A DNA stretch of 64,000 bases from Gautieria morchelliformis. Lineage: Eukaryota; Basidiomycota; Agaricomycetes; Gomphales; Gomphaceae. Both the position numbers and the translations under genes were made by a program. Where the stretch lies: positions 124,001 through 188,000 of the forward strand of contig WHVA01000194.1 in assembly GCA_015179125.1 (NCBI GenBank). The letters are read 5' to 3'. Of this stretch, positions 1 to 10,626 are shown piece by piece. Within the stretch, counting starts at the first letter, position 1. Every line of letters begins with the position of its first letter. A model generated the notes under the pieces. The model had not been told where the DNA came from and did not search any database. It was given only the letters and a program-made list of their open reading frames with translations.

Positions 1-965
1 GTGACTCCTCGTACGAGGATTCTCCGCCAATAAGTTGTCCTAAAGAATATTCTATTCCGTTGACATTTGCAAATTGAGAGTCCATGACAATGCTGTGGTC
101 TTTATTCGTGCGGCTCGAAACCGGTGGTGTGGCTGCATCACTGGCAGAGGAGGAAGGGGATGAAGATGAAAGGGGAGAACCGAGCAGTGCATCAAGAGAA
201 TATGTAATGCCTTTAACCTGTTCGACGCGCCCGAGATCGCTCACTGTTCCAAGATGAAGAACTCTGCCGTCGGCGGGTGAAACCTAAGCAGAGAGTGAGT
301 AGCGACACGGATGACGAGCGATATAGGCGCACAAGAACCGCATCATCGATAGGTCTAGCATCAGGTGATAGTTTTCTATAGAAAAATTCCCCGAGACTCT
401 TGTAAGCCTTCAAATCCCGTAGCTCAATCTCGTCAAGATTACAACCGAAAATGAAAGCATATAGCTTGAAGCCAAAAGGTCTAAACCACACAGGAAGCTC
501 GAGGGAATTCAAATATCCCCACAAACGAGACATGGAGCGCAGGGGAAGAGCGCCGATGACGTGGATATGGAGGGGTCCTTTTAGTCTGATAACATCTCCG
601 CCAGGAGAAGCGAAAACTTCTGCGGAGTCTGTCTCTTGTTCTACGGGGTATTGGCTGTTCCAATGATGCTTTCGAAATTGGATGACTAGAAGGAGACCGA
701 TGCCAATGGAAAGTGGTAGCGGGTACCACTTTGTAGGAGTCGTGCGCCAGGCATGGATGAGTCTGTCTGCAGGGGATCAGACGATTCAACATGACCTTTC
801 GATTAACATACGGTACAAAGGGGAATTAGGAGGGGGCTTTGAGCTAGATGAGAGTAGTCGTCGAGGCGGTCGTGGCTGAAAGCTGAGGGAGCGACTGAAG
901 CTGCATTTTGAGGGACGTCGAATTGTACGAGGTAACGAGAAGATGGGGTGACTCGAGAGGGGCAT
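1..965 (-). CDS. PSD1: Phosphatidylserine decarboxylase proenzyme, mitochondrial type (N-terminal part)
   Basis: This enzyme converts phosphatidylserine to phosphatidylethanolamine in the inner mitochondrial membrane. The 3' end lies outside the window. Exons read 965-812, 766-333 and 283-1, with introns of 45 and 49 nt. The start gives a Ser/Arg-rich presequence of about 45 residues, as expected for mitochondrial import. It is followed by TPTKWYPLPLSIGIGLLLV, a membrane span ahead of the catalytic domain. Family signatures follow: LPLRSMSRLWG, FGCNLDEIEL, the LGEFFYRKLSPDARPID block, then VSPADGRVLHLG after the second intron. The autocatalytic serine motif near the C-terminus is off the window, so integrity of the active site cannot be judged. 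The gene is divergent from MED21 with about 160 bp between the starts. The PSD1-type assignment rests on the targeting sequence plus membrane span. Confidence 0.9.
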
Positions 966-1122
966 GCCACCAGGAAGAACCGCGCGAATCCAGCCGCTTA
1001 GGTGATATGCCGCTTAGGTGATATAATCAGCGCCTTCAACACCTCTCAGACCAGTGTCTCGCATTTGGAGATCTGTGCCCAAGAGGCGTCGTCAACAGAC
1101 TAACGTGCATGTCCCTTGCGCG
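966..1122. promoter_or_regulatory. Short divergent intergenic region with a tandem duplication
   Basis: These 157 bp separate the divergent starts of PSD1 and MED21 and must hold both promoters. A 15-16 bp unit, CCGCTTAGGTGATAT, is repeated in tandem at about 994-1023. No clear TATA box is visible. A regulatory role for the duplication is inference only. Confidence 0.35.
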
Positions 1123-1768
1123 ATGCTAGAGCAACTGACGCACATGGACCGCATTTCCCAAATTCAAAATGGCGTCGAGGAGGCAAGCTCGCCCTAAGCC
1201 CAACACGCCCTAATACTAAGCTCCCACAGCTCCTCACTATCATGTCTAGCAGCATTGTGTATCTGCACACGCGCACTTCATTCAAGCAAGTCAGCGAAGA
1301 AATCCCAATCACCCGGCAGCGTAACGCAGAAAAACATGATCCTCCAGACGTATTTGAAGGTGCCAACCATGTGCTATTTTATACTATGCATGTTAATGGG
1401 GTGGCACATACAGCCAACCAAAAGGAGTTGGTCACTGATCTGGTTCGGAAGGCTAAAGAAATCGAGTATCTTATCGAATCCTTACCTGTCCCAGAACCCG
1501 AGGAAGCACAGGCGCGTCTCTCCCGTTAGTATATGTTCTATATAACCAAGTTTCCTTCTTAGGCGTTGCGCCTGGAACATCTGGAAAAAGAAATGCAGAT
1601 CGCCAACGAGGAGTACCGTGTGGCGATGGTGCGAGCCAGTATGATTTCTCGTTGCTTCCCTCTCTCGATCCCACGACCGAACGCGTATGTGCAGAGAAAT
1701 TGCACGCGCATATAACGGAAATACTGCGAGAAATGCTCAGCAATGGCGAGTCGCCTCCAGAAACTTGA
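1123..1768 (+). CDS. MED21: Mediator complex subunit 21 (Srb7)
   Basis: Subunit of the Mediator middle module, linking transcription factors to RNA polymerase II in the nucleus. Proposed exons are 1123-1182, 1230 to about 1500, 1563-1638 and 1695-1768. The spliced protein starts MLEQLTHMDRISQIQNGVEE, or at a second ATG at 1144, and continues LLTIMSSSIVYLHTRT. It then has the family signature KEIEYLIESLP and a coiled-coil tail (RLEHLEKEMQIANEEY, then KLHAHITEILREML), the normal MED21 layout and size. Intron 1 (1183-1229) has a GC donor, GCAAGC, and joins GVEE to LLTIM exactly as the family requires. The second intron's donor is ambiguous; a phase-0 join after EEAQ would also need a GC donor near 1516. 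An uninterrupted reading ends early at SR, so splicing is needed to keep the coiled coil. Confidence 0.85.
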
Positions 1769-2689
1769 ACGCTTCCCATGGACTACGAGTAGGATGTAGT
1801 TCCCATTGGACTGTCAGCTGATTCTGCCAGTGTGTATTGCGTGGTCAGTAGCATGCTCCACCACGGTCACATGCTGTGAAACTAAAGCATCCCACGTTTA
1901 AGTCAGGACGGTGCTCAGCGGGTGTAAATCCGGCTTCCCAGGTTGTGCACATCAGTGCGACTACCATGTCTGGCTTGTGCCTTCTCCTTGTAAGCAGGGC
2001 AGCCTGAATATTGGTTTAATGGTTTATAACGAGGTCAAGTCACATTCAGCCGAGACAATCTTAAGCATGACGATGACCGTCACTTGATACTATTAGGGCC
2101 CGTTCGGTGCCCAGAAACTGTTGCAGTTTCCAAAAGTAGTTTCAGTTTTTGCAGGGTGCAGAAACTGGCGGTTTCAACTGTTTTGGAAATTGATGGCCCG
2201 CCAAACCACCAATTTCTACCAATTTCTGAAAACTGCTTGCTAAGGCAGGCTTGTATGGCATGTAACTTGCTCCTGCCGTGAGTATGGATCGTCTGGGCGG
2301 ACATGAGTTGTGCAAATACAGAAATAAGAAATAAGAACTAATCAGCTCGAGTGGGACCGCTGCGCAGTAGGCGTCTCCGGGGAGACAGTCTCTCGCAGAT
2401 TTAAATAAGACAAGGAACAGCCGAGCCGGCAACGGTGCCTGCTGCTTTCCCGCGGTGTTCCAGTTGCAGAGCCAAGAGGGTGGTCACCGCCGACTCACCG
2501 GTATTCGGCTAGTTTCCCAGAGGGCCACCGGGTTAGAATGAACTTATAGTTATCACTGCTTGGTCATCAGTATATCAAGCTACGAGGTTCTTGGAGCACT
2601 GGACTGTCTTTCTGATATCAAAATGCGTCTCAAGGGCACTCATCCGAGTAACAAATGTCATATACAGTATGGAGCAAGCTTGGGATGAT
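1769..2689. other. Intergenic region, possible MITE-like fragment
   Basis: No gene is supported here. At about 2096-2110 there is the string GGGCCCGTTCGGTGC, followed by a compact set of short inverted repeats built on AGAAACTG and CAGTTTC up to about 2250. This resembles the end of a small hAT-type non-autonomous element, but no matching opposite terminus or target duplication was found. Confidence 0.25.
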
Positions 2690-5600
2690 CTATGCAACGT
2701 AGTGATACACGTCCCTGTTATCTTCGTCTCGGCGAATGTACTCCCTATCCGTTAGACTATCAAGCTGTTTCTTTATCTGCCGGATGTCTGGCTGGAAGTG
2801 GCCCTTAACAGCGACAACTGTCTCCGTAATCAGCATCTGATTTGTCAGACGTTTCCGCCCTTTCATGATCCGCACGATAGCCGCATCAAGCAGATATCCT
2901 CGGTCTTCCTGAATCTTGTCATCGGTCGCTTTCGATTCTTCAACCTGGATAGATCCATTAGAGACCAATACCCAGGAACGAAAGTTGAAGGGGACGTACA
3001 GTCTCTTTTTGTTGGATAGAGTTGATGTGTACCCTTCGATTTTGATCTGTGAAATCGGCATTGTACGCAAACTTATCATCATCCTCGACGTCCTTCCCTG
3101 GTGGAACCTTCTTCAGCACGCGTTTCTTACCACAAGCAAGAGACTGCAGTGTTCGTCGCAGCTCTTCGTCGCCTGCCGATCAATAACAACCTCAGCCATC
3201 GTCTTACACGACACTTCAGACATGCATACCCATGCTCGTCTGCTGCTTAATCTCTTTGTATCCCATTTTGGCCACGTCATTGAAAAGCAATAAAATCGTC
3301 GCCTGATATAGGCTCACGGAGAGCTCCTTTTCGCCCTTTGGAAACCTCGCTGTCAGTGTGGCCGTACCAAGAGAGTGAAACCAGTCGAGTTTGCGTGGTT
3401 TGTGTTTGGCCTGGTAGTAGGTTGAATATCGCTCCAAAGAACCAAGCATCTACCGTGCGAGTGGGTCAGAATTATGAAATTTATAGAAAATGCCAGAAGA
3501 GAGTACAGCAGGCGGGAGATCAATGTCACGACCCTTCCTGGGCTGATATGGCCAGCAAGAGTACTGGAGCACCATGACTGAAAGCAGCTTGTCATCGAAT
3601 TGCTTCTCGTGGTACTCGACAAGCAAATCCTTGGATAGGGCCAGATCCTTGAACATTTCGTCTCCTTTCCCGAATTCCGGATCATAGCCTAGTGTTTCAT
3701 GTGTCATGAAGAGTGGATAAAATAGATAGAAAACACGCACCATCTCTAAGCTTCTTGATGACTGCCTTTTCAAAGTCATCTGACGCGCTCTTTTGCAATA
3801 GAAGCCGCTTTGCAAGTGCACGCCAGTAAAATGTACGGAATACGTCCCGGTCTACCGGTGATATGAATGTTGACATTTGCAATAAGGACCATTCAAGACC
3901 ACACACCTTTAGTAAACTGATAAAGAGCAAGGACGGCGTTGAGCTTTCCCTCGAACTCCTCGTCCGATCTACCCTTCTGTCCTTTACGCATGGCCTTATC
4001 AATAAATTTGGCTAACGCCAGGACGGCATTCAGTATATCAGATCCCCTGGCACGTTATCAGAAACAACACGGACCGATCATTTCGGCAGGCTTGCGCTGC
4101 CGTTTCCCAAAGCCCCGGGCGAACGCGTCTGTGGCCGCGTAGCCAAAGGGCCCCTTGCCTCGTTTCTTCGGATTTGTAGATGAGCTATGCTTCCGTTTAC
4201 CTTTGTCTAATTCCTGCTTCACAGTGACGCCATCATCGTACTGAACCTTTGCGTCTTCTCTGAACGCGTCTGTAAGGAGCGAGTCGACGAATGATTTGAA
4301 GGCGAGTAACTGCGGGATCATATCATCTTCCTCCGCAATCGGAAGAAGGACAATTTTGGACACAGTTGTCTGTGTGTGGTTGATGTCAAAAGTTAAAATC
4401 GAAGGAAATAGTCATACTTCAACGCTTTTGGCAAACGCAAGCTTGAGAGGCTCAAGAGCATCTACACGATCCAGAAGGTCGTACATCTTGCGCAGGCTTT
4501 CTACGTCCTTAGCGTCCACCAATGGGCCAACCCCTGCAAGCAAACCGGATATAATACTATTCAGCTGCGAGTCAAGCCCTATCTCACCATCTTGGACGAG
4601 CCAGGTAATGCGCCCATCCATGAGGGCCCTCTCCGTGGCCTGTTCAATAGAAGCTAAACTTTCCTCTTGGAGTACCTCTCGACACCGTTGCACTTCTTGC
4701 ACTACACGAGCAATGCAATGCGAAACAAATTCGGGAGGGGTAAGCCGTCCCTCTGCTTGATAATAGCGGTATAATTCAAAATGATGGTGGATAAGTGGAT
4801 CAGCGAGGACAAACATTACGAACCGGAAGAGAGTGCAGTGGACTCCGCAGAATAATATGCTTGAGTGGCCAAGACATACGGTGTATGAAAACTGGACTGA
4901 TATAGATCAAGGATCCGGAGCATCTCTATAAGGGTTAGAACGTGGTGACGATGGGGAGAAGCTCTATTGTTCGTGCATAAAGATTGGAACCGATGAATAT
5001 ACAACAATAACGCACCCCTGTGCTTCACGCTCTGCATTCACCCATTCTTCGATGCACGGAGCAATTTTGTCGTGGATGGCAACATTCCCACTAATGACAT
5101 GCCTCTCGAAGGCTCTAAAGCCCAAAGCCCTATCCCCAAAGCCCGTTGAGCTCCCTTAACACAAAAATCGAGTAGAATAAACACAAACCGAACTTGGGGG
5201 AGACCCTTGTCGGAAACATAGCCTCTATCAAGCCAGGTAAGGAGTGTTCGTAAGAGATTCTGCATGGTTCATTGAGTGTCGTCACACCACAACACCACCA
5301 CAGACTTACGACCCTGCCTTCAAACCACTTCCATTCTCCTACAAGATTTTGAAGCCACGGTATCCCAGTCCCCTTTAAGAGTCGCCTAGCTACGCCTTCC
5401 GCGCAGGCACGGTCAAGTTCCCTGCTAAGCATGGCATATACTTCGGCACCCTTGCCAGCTAGAGAAACAGCCACCTCCACAGCATCGAAAACCATTTTGT
5501 AGGAGGAAGGGAGAAAGGGAACTGATCCTTCGCGATCCAATAAAGCTCGTAAAGCATGGCGGATGGTATTAGTGTAAGACGAATCATCTGCCGGGGGTAA

Positions 5601-5881
5601 ACCCGGCATTGAAACTATCATAATGAATGAGTACCAGATAAAGCAGGTTTGCGGACAACATCGCTGTACGTACCCTTGCAGTGGACAAGGGTGAGCTGCC
5701 GCACTCCCCGATGAGCTGCGTCCCGAAGTAGCTGCTTCCCCTTCCCCTTGGAACTTGAATCAACATCGCCATCAAGACGGGCTGTCTTCCTGGGAGGAGA
5801 TCCTCGAGTATCGTCTCTGAAGATAGGCTGTACAGCGGTGAATGCTTGTGACGTTGTTGGCCATGCAAGGAGTGCCTCCAT
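2690..5881 (-). CDS. Cullin, CUL4-type scaffold of a RING ubiquitin ligase
   Basis: Cullins hold the substrate adaptor at the N-terminus and the RING protein and E2 at the C-terminus. The gene has many introns. The start at 5881 gives a low-complexity N-terminus with a Lys/Arg patch, followed by RQLTLVH, similar to the CUL4 lead-in. Later signatures are [10 protein letters not shown] and [20 protein letters not shown] (about 5040-5265), [31 protein letters not shown] split into pieces at 3700-4000, [12 protein letters not shown], and [23 protein letters not shown] (3216-3449). The C-terminal neddylation domain reads [16 protein letters not shown] and ends DVYHYVA. The acceptor Lys lies in the VRIMK segment. 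One intron, 2945-2999, restores the VEESKATDD join. CUL4 is favoured over CUL3 by the N-terminus and the ending, but the subtype is inferred. I did not resolve every exon. Confidence 0.85.
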
Positions 5882-5978
5882 CTTGCAATTACTTGGTAAA
5901 TGGGCGCCGCGGATCTTTATGCAAAATCAAACCCCGACCCGTATTGGCTTCCGGTGGGGAATTCTTGTTACGCCACCC

Positions 5979-7056
5979 ATGGGAGGTGCGTGAGTACATG
6001 CAATTCCTGCCTCGCCCAACCCACCTACCAAATAGGTGTCGTTTCCCACCTTTGGGCCAAGTATGAGACGTACGGCGTCAAAGATATCGTCGTCTTTGGC
6101 GTCAACTGCGCGGTAAGTGGTTTGATTTGTATCCTGACGCTCCAAAGATTCTCTGATCTTGTATACCGTTTAGGGTAAGAAGTCTATATTCGTGAGTTGT
6201 TCTTCTTATTGAACACCGGTTCTTAACTCTGAGCAACCTCGTCTCCTGTAGACGAGCATCACGGTGTGCAGAACACTCTCTATACGCTGCTATATGCATA
6301 CGATTTTCTAGGCTAGGGAAGGGAGACTCGTATTACCTACGGATGGATATAATCAGAGCGTGGGTATATAAAGCAACCTACGTATAAGCAGTTCTGACTG
6401 GCTTCGCTATCAGATATACCTATACCAGAAAAAATACCGATTTATTCTTTGGGATCTATATTACATGGAAGGAACCATGTAAGTTGATGCAACACCAGCC
6501 GTTCCTTGTGCTTAATATATGATCAGTTTTAAGTACACTTGGCCGGATTATTTACCCAGTTCTCCTCATGCAGCCATCCTTGTGATCGATGCATCCAACC
6601 CCGAGACGTTCTCTAACACGCGAAAAGTGTTACATGAATTATGCGCGCACCAGGTGCGTTCCAGATGAGAACTCCATCATAGATTTCCAATAGAAAACAG
6701 GCACTCTCGAGATGCCCGGTGCTTGTGTTTGCTAACAAAAGTGATGTACCAAACTGTATGACTGTAGAAAAGGTACACGCGGGATTGAATCTGTCTTCCC
6801 TTGGCCAGCTGGGGCGTAAATCAGCTGTGGTCGGTGTACCCGTGCTCGTCCATCATTCAGATCTCCCATGCACCTCCTTTTCTAGTTCCGATGTTCTGTT
6901 ACGCAAAGATTTGGGTGAGTTGCTTGGCTCGTACAAGGGGAAGTGATCGTCCAAAGCGATTCTGACTCGTGTTATATCGGATTGCATAGGATCCACCAGG
7001 GTATGGAGTGGTTGGTGGATAATCTGGAGCCGCCAGCAGGGACAAAAGCTTCTTGA
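5979..7056 (+). CDS. Arf-like small GTPase with microexons and a degenerate switch II
   Basis: Ten exons splice to about 192 residues, the Arf size: 5979-5985, 6036-6112, 6174-6191, 6252-6263, 6312-6359, 6414-6478, 6527-6653, 6701-6829, 6886-6914 and 6990-7056. The protein begins MGGVVSHLWAKYETYG, giving the Gly2 that Arf proteins myristoylate. Next come DIVVFGVNCAGKKS (P-loop, split over an intron), LPTDGYNQ (switch I, Arf PTxG[FY]N), FILWDLYYMEG where Arf has WDxGGQ, AAILVIDASNP, FANKSD (guanine base), CSVT, and a C-terminal GIHQGMEWLVDNL typical of Arf helix 5. All splice sites are GT-AG. The 12-nt exon is inferred because it restores Arf spacing between the P-loop and PT. Loss of the GGQ segment suggests altered or absent GTP hydrolysis. 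The exact Arl subgroup is not recognised. Confidence 0.78.
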
Positions 7057-7432
7057 ATTTGAGTTCGAATCTACGACCCATGTATCGCTAGGTATTTCGT
7101 GAAACTATCTCACTGTCTCAAATATGAAAGCCAAAGGCACGTATGATTCATGTGCCACTGGCATTTTTCAAACAGGCTCTCGGTGAAGCACCGTTTTAAT
7201 TAGGGACTCGCTGATACCATTGGTGTAGGGATAGTGAGAGTAACTAACTGTCCAGCAAATGTTTATAGCCGGATCGAAAGCATGACAAGTAGTGCAAGTA
7301 TTTTCATCCAGAACAAAACCAACACATTTGTGCCAAGCTCCTCCGAGTCCCTGGCCACTGTGGGAACTTTGGTCAAGGCGTCTGTTTATTTTTCTGTACC
7401 GTCGTATTCGTTTCGTCCTTCACCAGCGTCAT

Positions 7433-10400
7433 ATGTCTCCCGTCGCCTCTTCGTCCAAGCAACGGCTGACCACCTCGTAAGCCGTGCATGTATGTTCTCC
7501 ACATGTCCTCAAGATTGATTCTCAATTCTCTTCGTCAGATTCCGCAAGGCGCGTGTACTGGCACCTCTTCACACTGGAGGGCCCATCGCCATCTCCAGTG
7601 ATGCTCGCCGTATTGTCACTTGCGTCCAAGAGGAGATTCTGTTGACTGACGTCCAGAACGGTACTGAAATATGTAGGTTTCAATCAGTAGGTGGTTTGGC
7701 TTGACATCCAGCTGCGGAGCTGAAATTCTGCGTGCTAGGACACTGTTGCCGTAACATCCCTTTGCATCTCTCCCTCCTCGGAGTACCTTATCGTTTTTAC
7801 CTCTTCCAATTCACTTCGTATATATGATATCCCCTCCGCCCCTGACCCTTTACAAAGCCCTGTGCCAGCAACTCGCCACATTGCTCGCGCTCACGAAGCA
7901 CCTGTTCATGTCTCTACTGTCGATCCGTCGTCTTCGTATGTTGCCTCCGGTTCAGCAGACGGTGTTGTCAAAGTCTGGGACCTCCGACGGGGATACGTAA
8001 CCCATGTTTTTAAAGGACACGGTGGTGTTGTCAGTGCTTTGGCTTTTCATCATCGTCCGGCGCGAGATGTCGGTGAGGTGGCTGCTTTCACGCTTTTCAC
8101 AGGCTCTGTGGATAGCCGAATACGTGTTTTCAATCTGTCGACTCCAAGTAACGCTCAGGGATCCAAACCAAAATTGGTCCTGGAAGGCCATGTGTCTGTC
8201 CCCAGAGGAATTGCTGTATCCAGCGATGGGAAATGGCTCGTGAGCGGGGGCCGTGATGCCGTCGTATTAATATGGGACTTGACAAGCAGAAAGGGCAAAC
8301 GTGGTTCGGCCACGCCTGTCAAGACGATTCCAACACTGGAGCGAGTGGAGGCCGTAGGCATTTTGGAAAGCGATGTTCACACCTGTGCGAAACCTCCGTC
8401 ATTAAAGTTTTACACTGGTGGAGAACGGGGCATAATAAAAATTTGGGATGCTTGGGATAGTACAGTTCTAGCATCAATGGCTCCTCAGCATACGCACGTG
8501 GAGTCCGATGAAGACACGGTAGAGGACCAACGAGAAATTCTCGATGTTATGTAAGTCGCCCACTTCTCGTCATATGCATACTGAGGCCCACACCTCGCTA
8601 GCTACCTTCCAGCACCTGGCATGATCGTCTCTCTACATGCAGATCAAAATATACTCTTTTACTCCCTTGTCACCCATGCACTCACCCGCCAAATCATAGG
8701 CTATAATGACGAAATCACAGACGCAACTCTCCTACGAACTTCATCCTCTAAACAGGACTCTCACCTTGCGTTAGCGACCAACTCGTCTCTTATCCGCATC
8801 TATTCTTTAAAAACACAAGATGCACGCTTGCTGTCAGGTCACAGCAGTATTATCCTTTCCCTTGACTCGGGTGGAGGTGGGAAGGTTCTCACCAGTGGCA
8901 GCAAAGACCACACCGCGCGCGTTTGGGCCCGTGGTGATCAGAGCGTATGCAGCGAAACCGAGAGGTGGGGTTGCATAGCTGTATGCGAAGGGCATGCAGA
9001 GAGCGTAGGGGCAACTGCCATGGCTCGGATGGGCGGGGTGGATGACAAAGGCGGGTTGCGTTTCTTGTTCACCGGCAGCCAAGATCGAACCATCAAAATG
9101 TGGGACTTGTCATCCGTTCCGTTGGTATTTACTCCTGCGGGAGAAGCCGGGGCCTTAGAGGCTCGTAGAGTGAAGAGTCTAACGACGCATCGCGCGCATG
9201 ATAAGGATATCAACTCTCTTGACGTCTCGCTTAATGACCGTTTGTTGGCCTCTGGCTCTCAGGACAAGACGGCCAAAGTGTTTCAAATCCAGTATGTCGT
9301 TTCCGCAGGAGGCGTGCGAGGTGAAATCCGGCTGTTGGGTGTCTGCAAAGGCCATAGGCGCGGTGTTTGGAACGTACGCTTCAGCAAAACAGAGAAGCTG
9401 CTTGCCACAGGAAGTGGCGATAAAACAATTAAGCTATGGCGCTTGGAGGACTTCACTTGTCTCAAGGTTATACTAGTTCTCTTTCACTTGCGTATGTTGA
9501 CCCTAAGTACCCTCTAGACCTTTGAGGGTCACACAAACTCAGTTCTACGAGTTGACTTCATTAACCAAGATCGACAGTTGCTCAGTTCTGCTTCTGATGG
9601 CCTCGTCAAGCTGTGGGATGTCCAGCGAGAAGAATGCACGGCCACCATGGATAATCACGAGGATAAGGTACGGCATTATCTCTTGCAGTTGATATTTCAT
9701 CCCAACATCATGTCTTGATTCAAAGGTATGGGCCTTAGCCCTCAGCACGGACGAGAGTACGGTCATATCGGCTGGTGCCGATTCTGTGGTGACATTTTGG
9801 CAAGACTCTACTGAAGAAATCGAGCAGGAAAACGAGACCAGACGCCAGGAAGTTGCGCTCAGGTTTGCTGCTTCACTCGTATTCATTAAATTTGCTTATA
9901 CGACCCATCAGAGAACAAGACTTCGCAAACTATGTCTCCCTGCATGATTATCGGAACGCGATCTTGCTTGCACTCAAAATGGACCACCCGGGACGCTTGT
10001 TATCCCTCTTTCGTTCAGTGCGTTCATCTGTTACAAGGGATGATGAGTTGACGGGTGAAAGCATCACTGGACATCCTGCGGTTGACCAAGTTCTCAAGAC
10101 CTTGCCCCTACCCTCCTTGGCTAAGCTCCTGACACACGTACGCTCTTGGAATGCGTTGGCACGCACGAGTGGGATTGCACAGACAGTGTTGCATGCGCTT
10201 CTGAAACTGCGTCCCGCGGAAGATATCATGGCTGCTTTCAATGGGAATAGTAGAGAGGAAAGTGGCGACCCGCCGCAAAAGAAAAACAGCACAAGCCTAC
10301 GGGATCTCATCGAAAGTATCCTTCCTTATACTGAGCGCCATTTAATGCGTGTCGAGAAGTTGGTGCAGGACAGTTGGGTAGTGGATTTTGTGCTCGCGGA

Positions 10401-10470
10401 GATGGACGGCGGCTTGTTTGACGAGACAGATGCTCATCCTCGCTTTGTTGATAGCATGGATATCGATTAG
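7433..10470 (+). CDS. UTP13: U3 snoRNP (small subunit processome) WD40 protein Utp13/TBL3
   Basis: Nucleolar beta-propeller protein of the UTP-B complex needed for 18S pre-rRNA processing. Exons: 7433-7476, 7539-7686, 7739-8550, 8602-9466, 9518-9667, 9726-9862 and 9912-10470. All phases agree. The start gives a short Ser/Thr-rich N-terminus, then FRKARVLAPLHTGGPIAIS, as in Utp13. WD repeats follow throughout, for example SADGVVKVWDLRRG, SGGRDAVVLIWDL, SGSKDHTARVWA, TGSQDRTIKMWDLS, SGSQDKTAKVF and TGSGDKTIKLWRLED. The C-terminal Utp13 domain is helical: EQDFANYVSLHDYRNAILLA, then HPGRLLSLF and a region ending with an acidic tail. Length is about 900 residues, normal for the family. Nothing looks broken. 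Confidence 0.92.
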
Positions 10471-10626
10471 TTCTGGCTCGCAAACAAATGAAATATGGTG
10501 CTATGTCCCTACTTTGTGTCCCTTGCATGTGCATAATAGCAGAACTCGGAGCGTCCACAGGTTGTCGTAACCCACGTTACCAGCAACTTTTTATTGCTTT
10601 GAGGTTGGTCAAGGCTTTCCAGGACG

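Noticed and set aside
5927..6145. Minus-strand ORF of 72 residues opposite the Arf-like gene
   Set aside because: Covers introns and exons of the Arf-like gene on the other strand, and has no recognisable domain.
5900..6178. Plus-strand ORF beginning MGAADLYAKSN as the start of the Arf-like gene
   Set aside because: It reads through an intron. The ATG at 5979 with a short first exon gives the expected Arf N-terminus.
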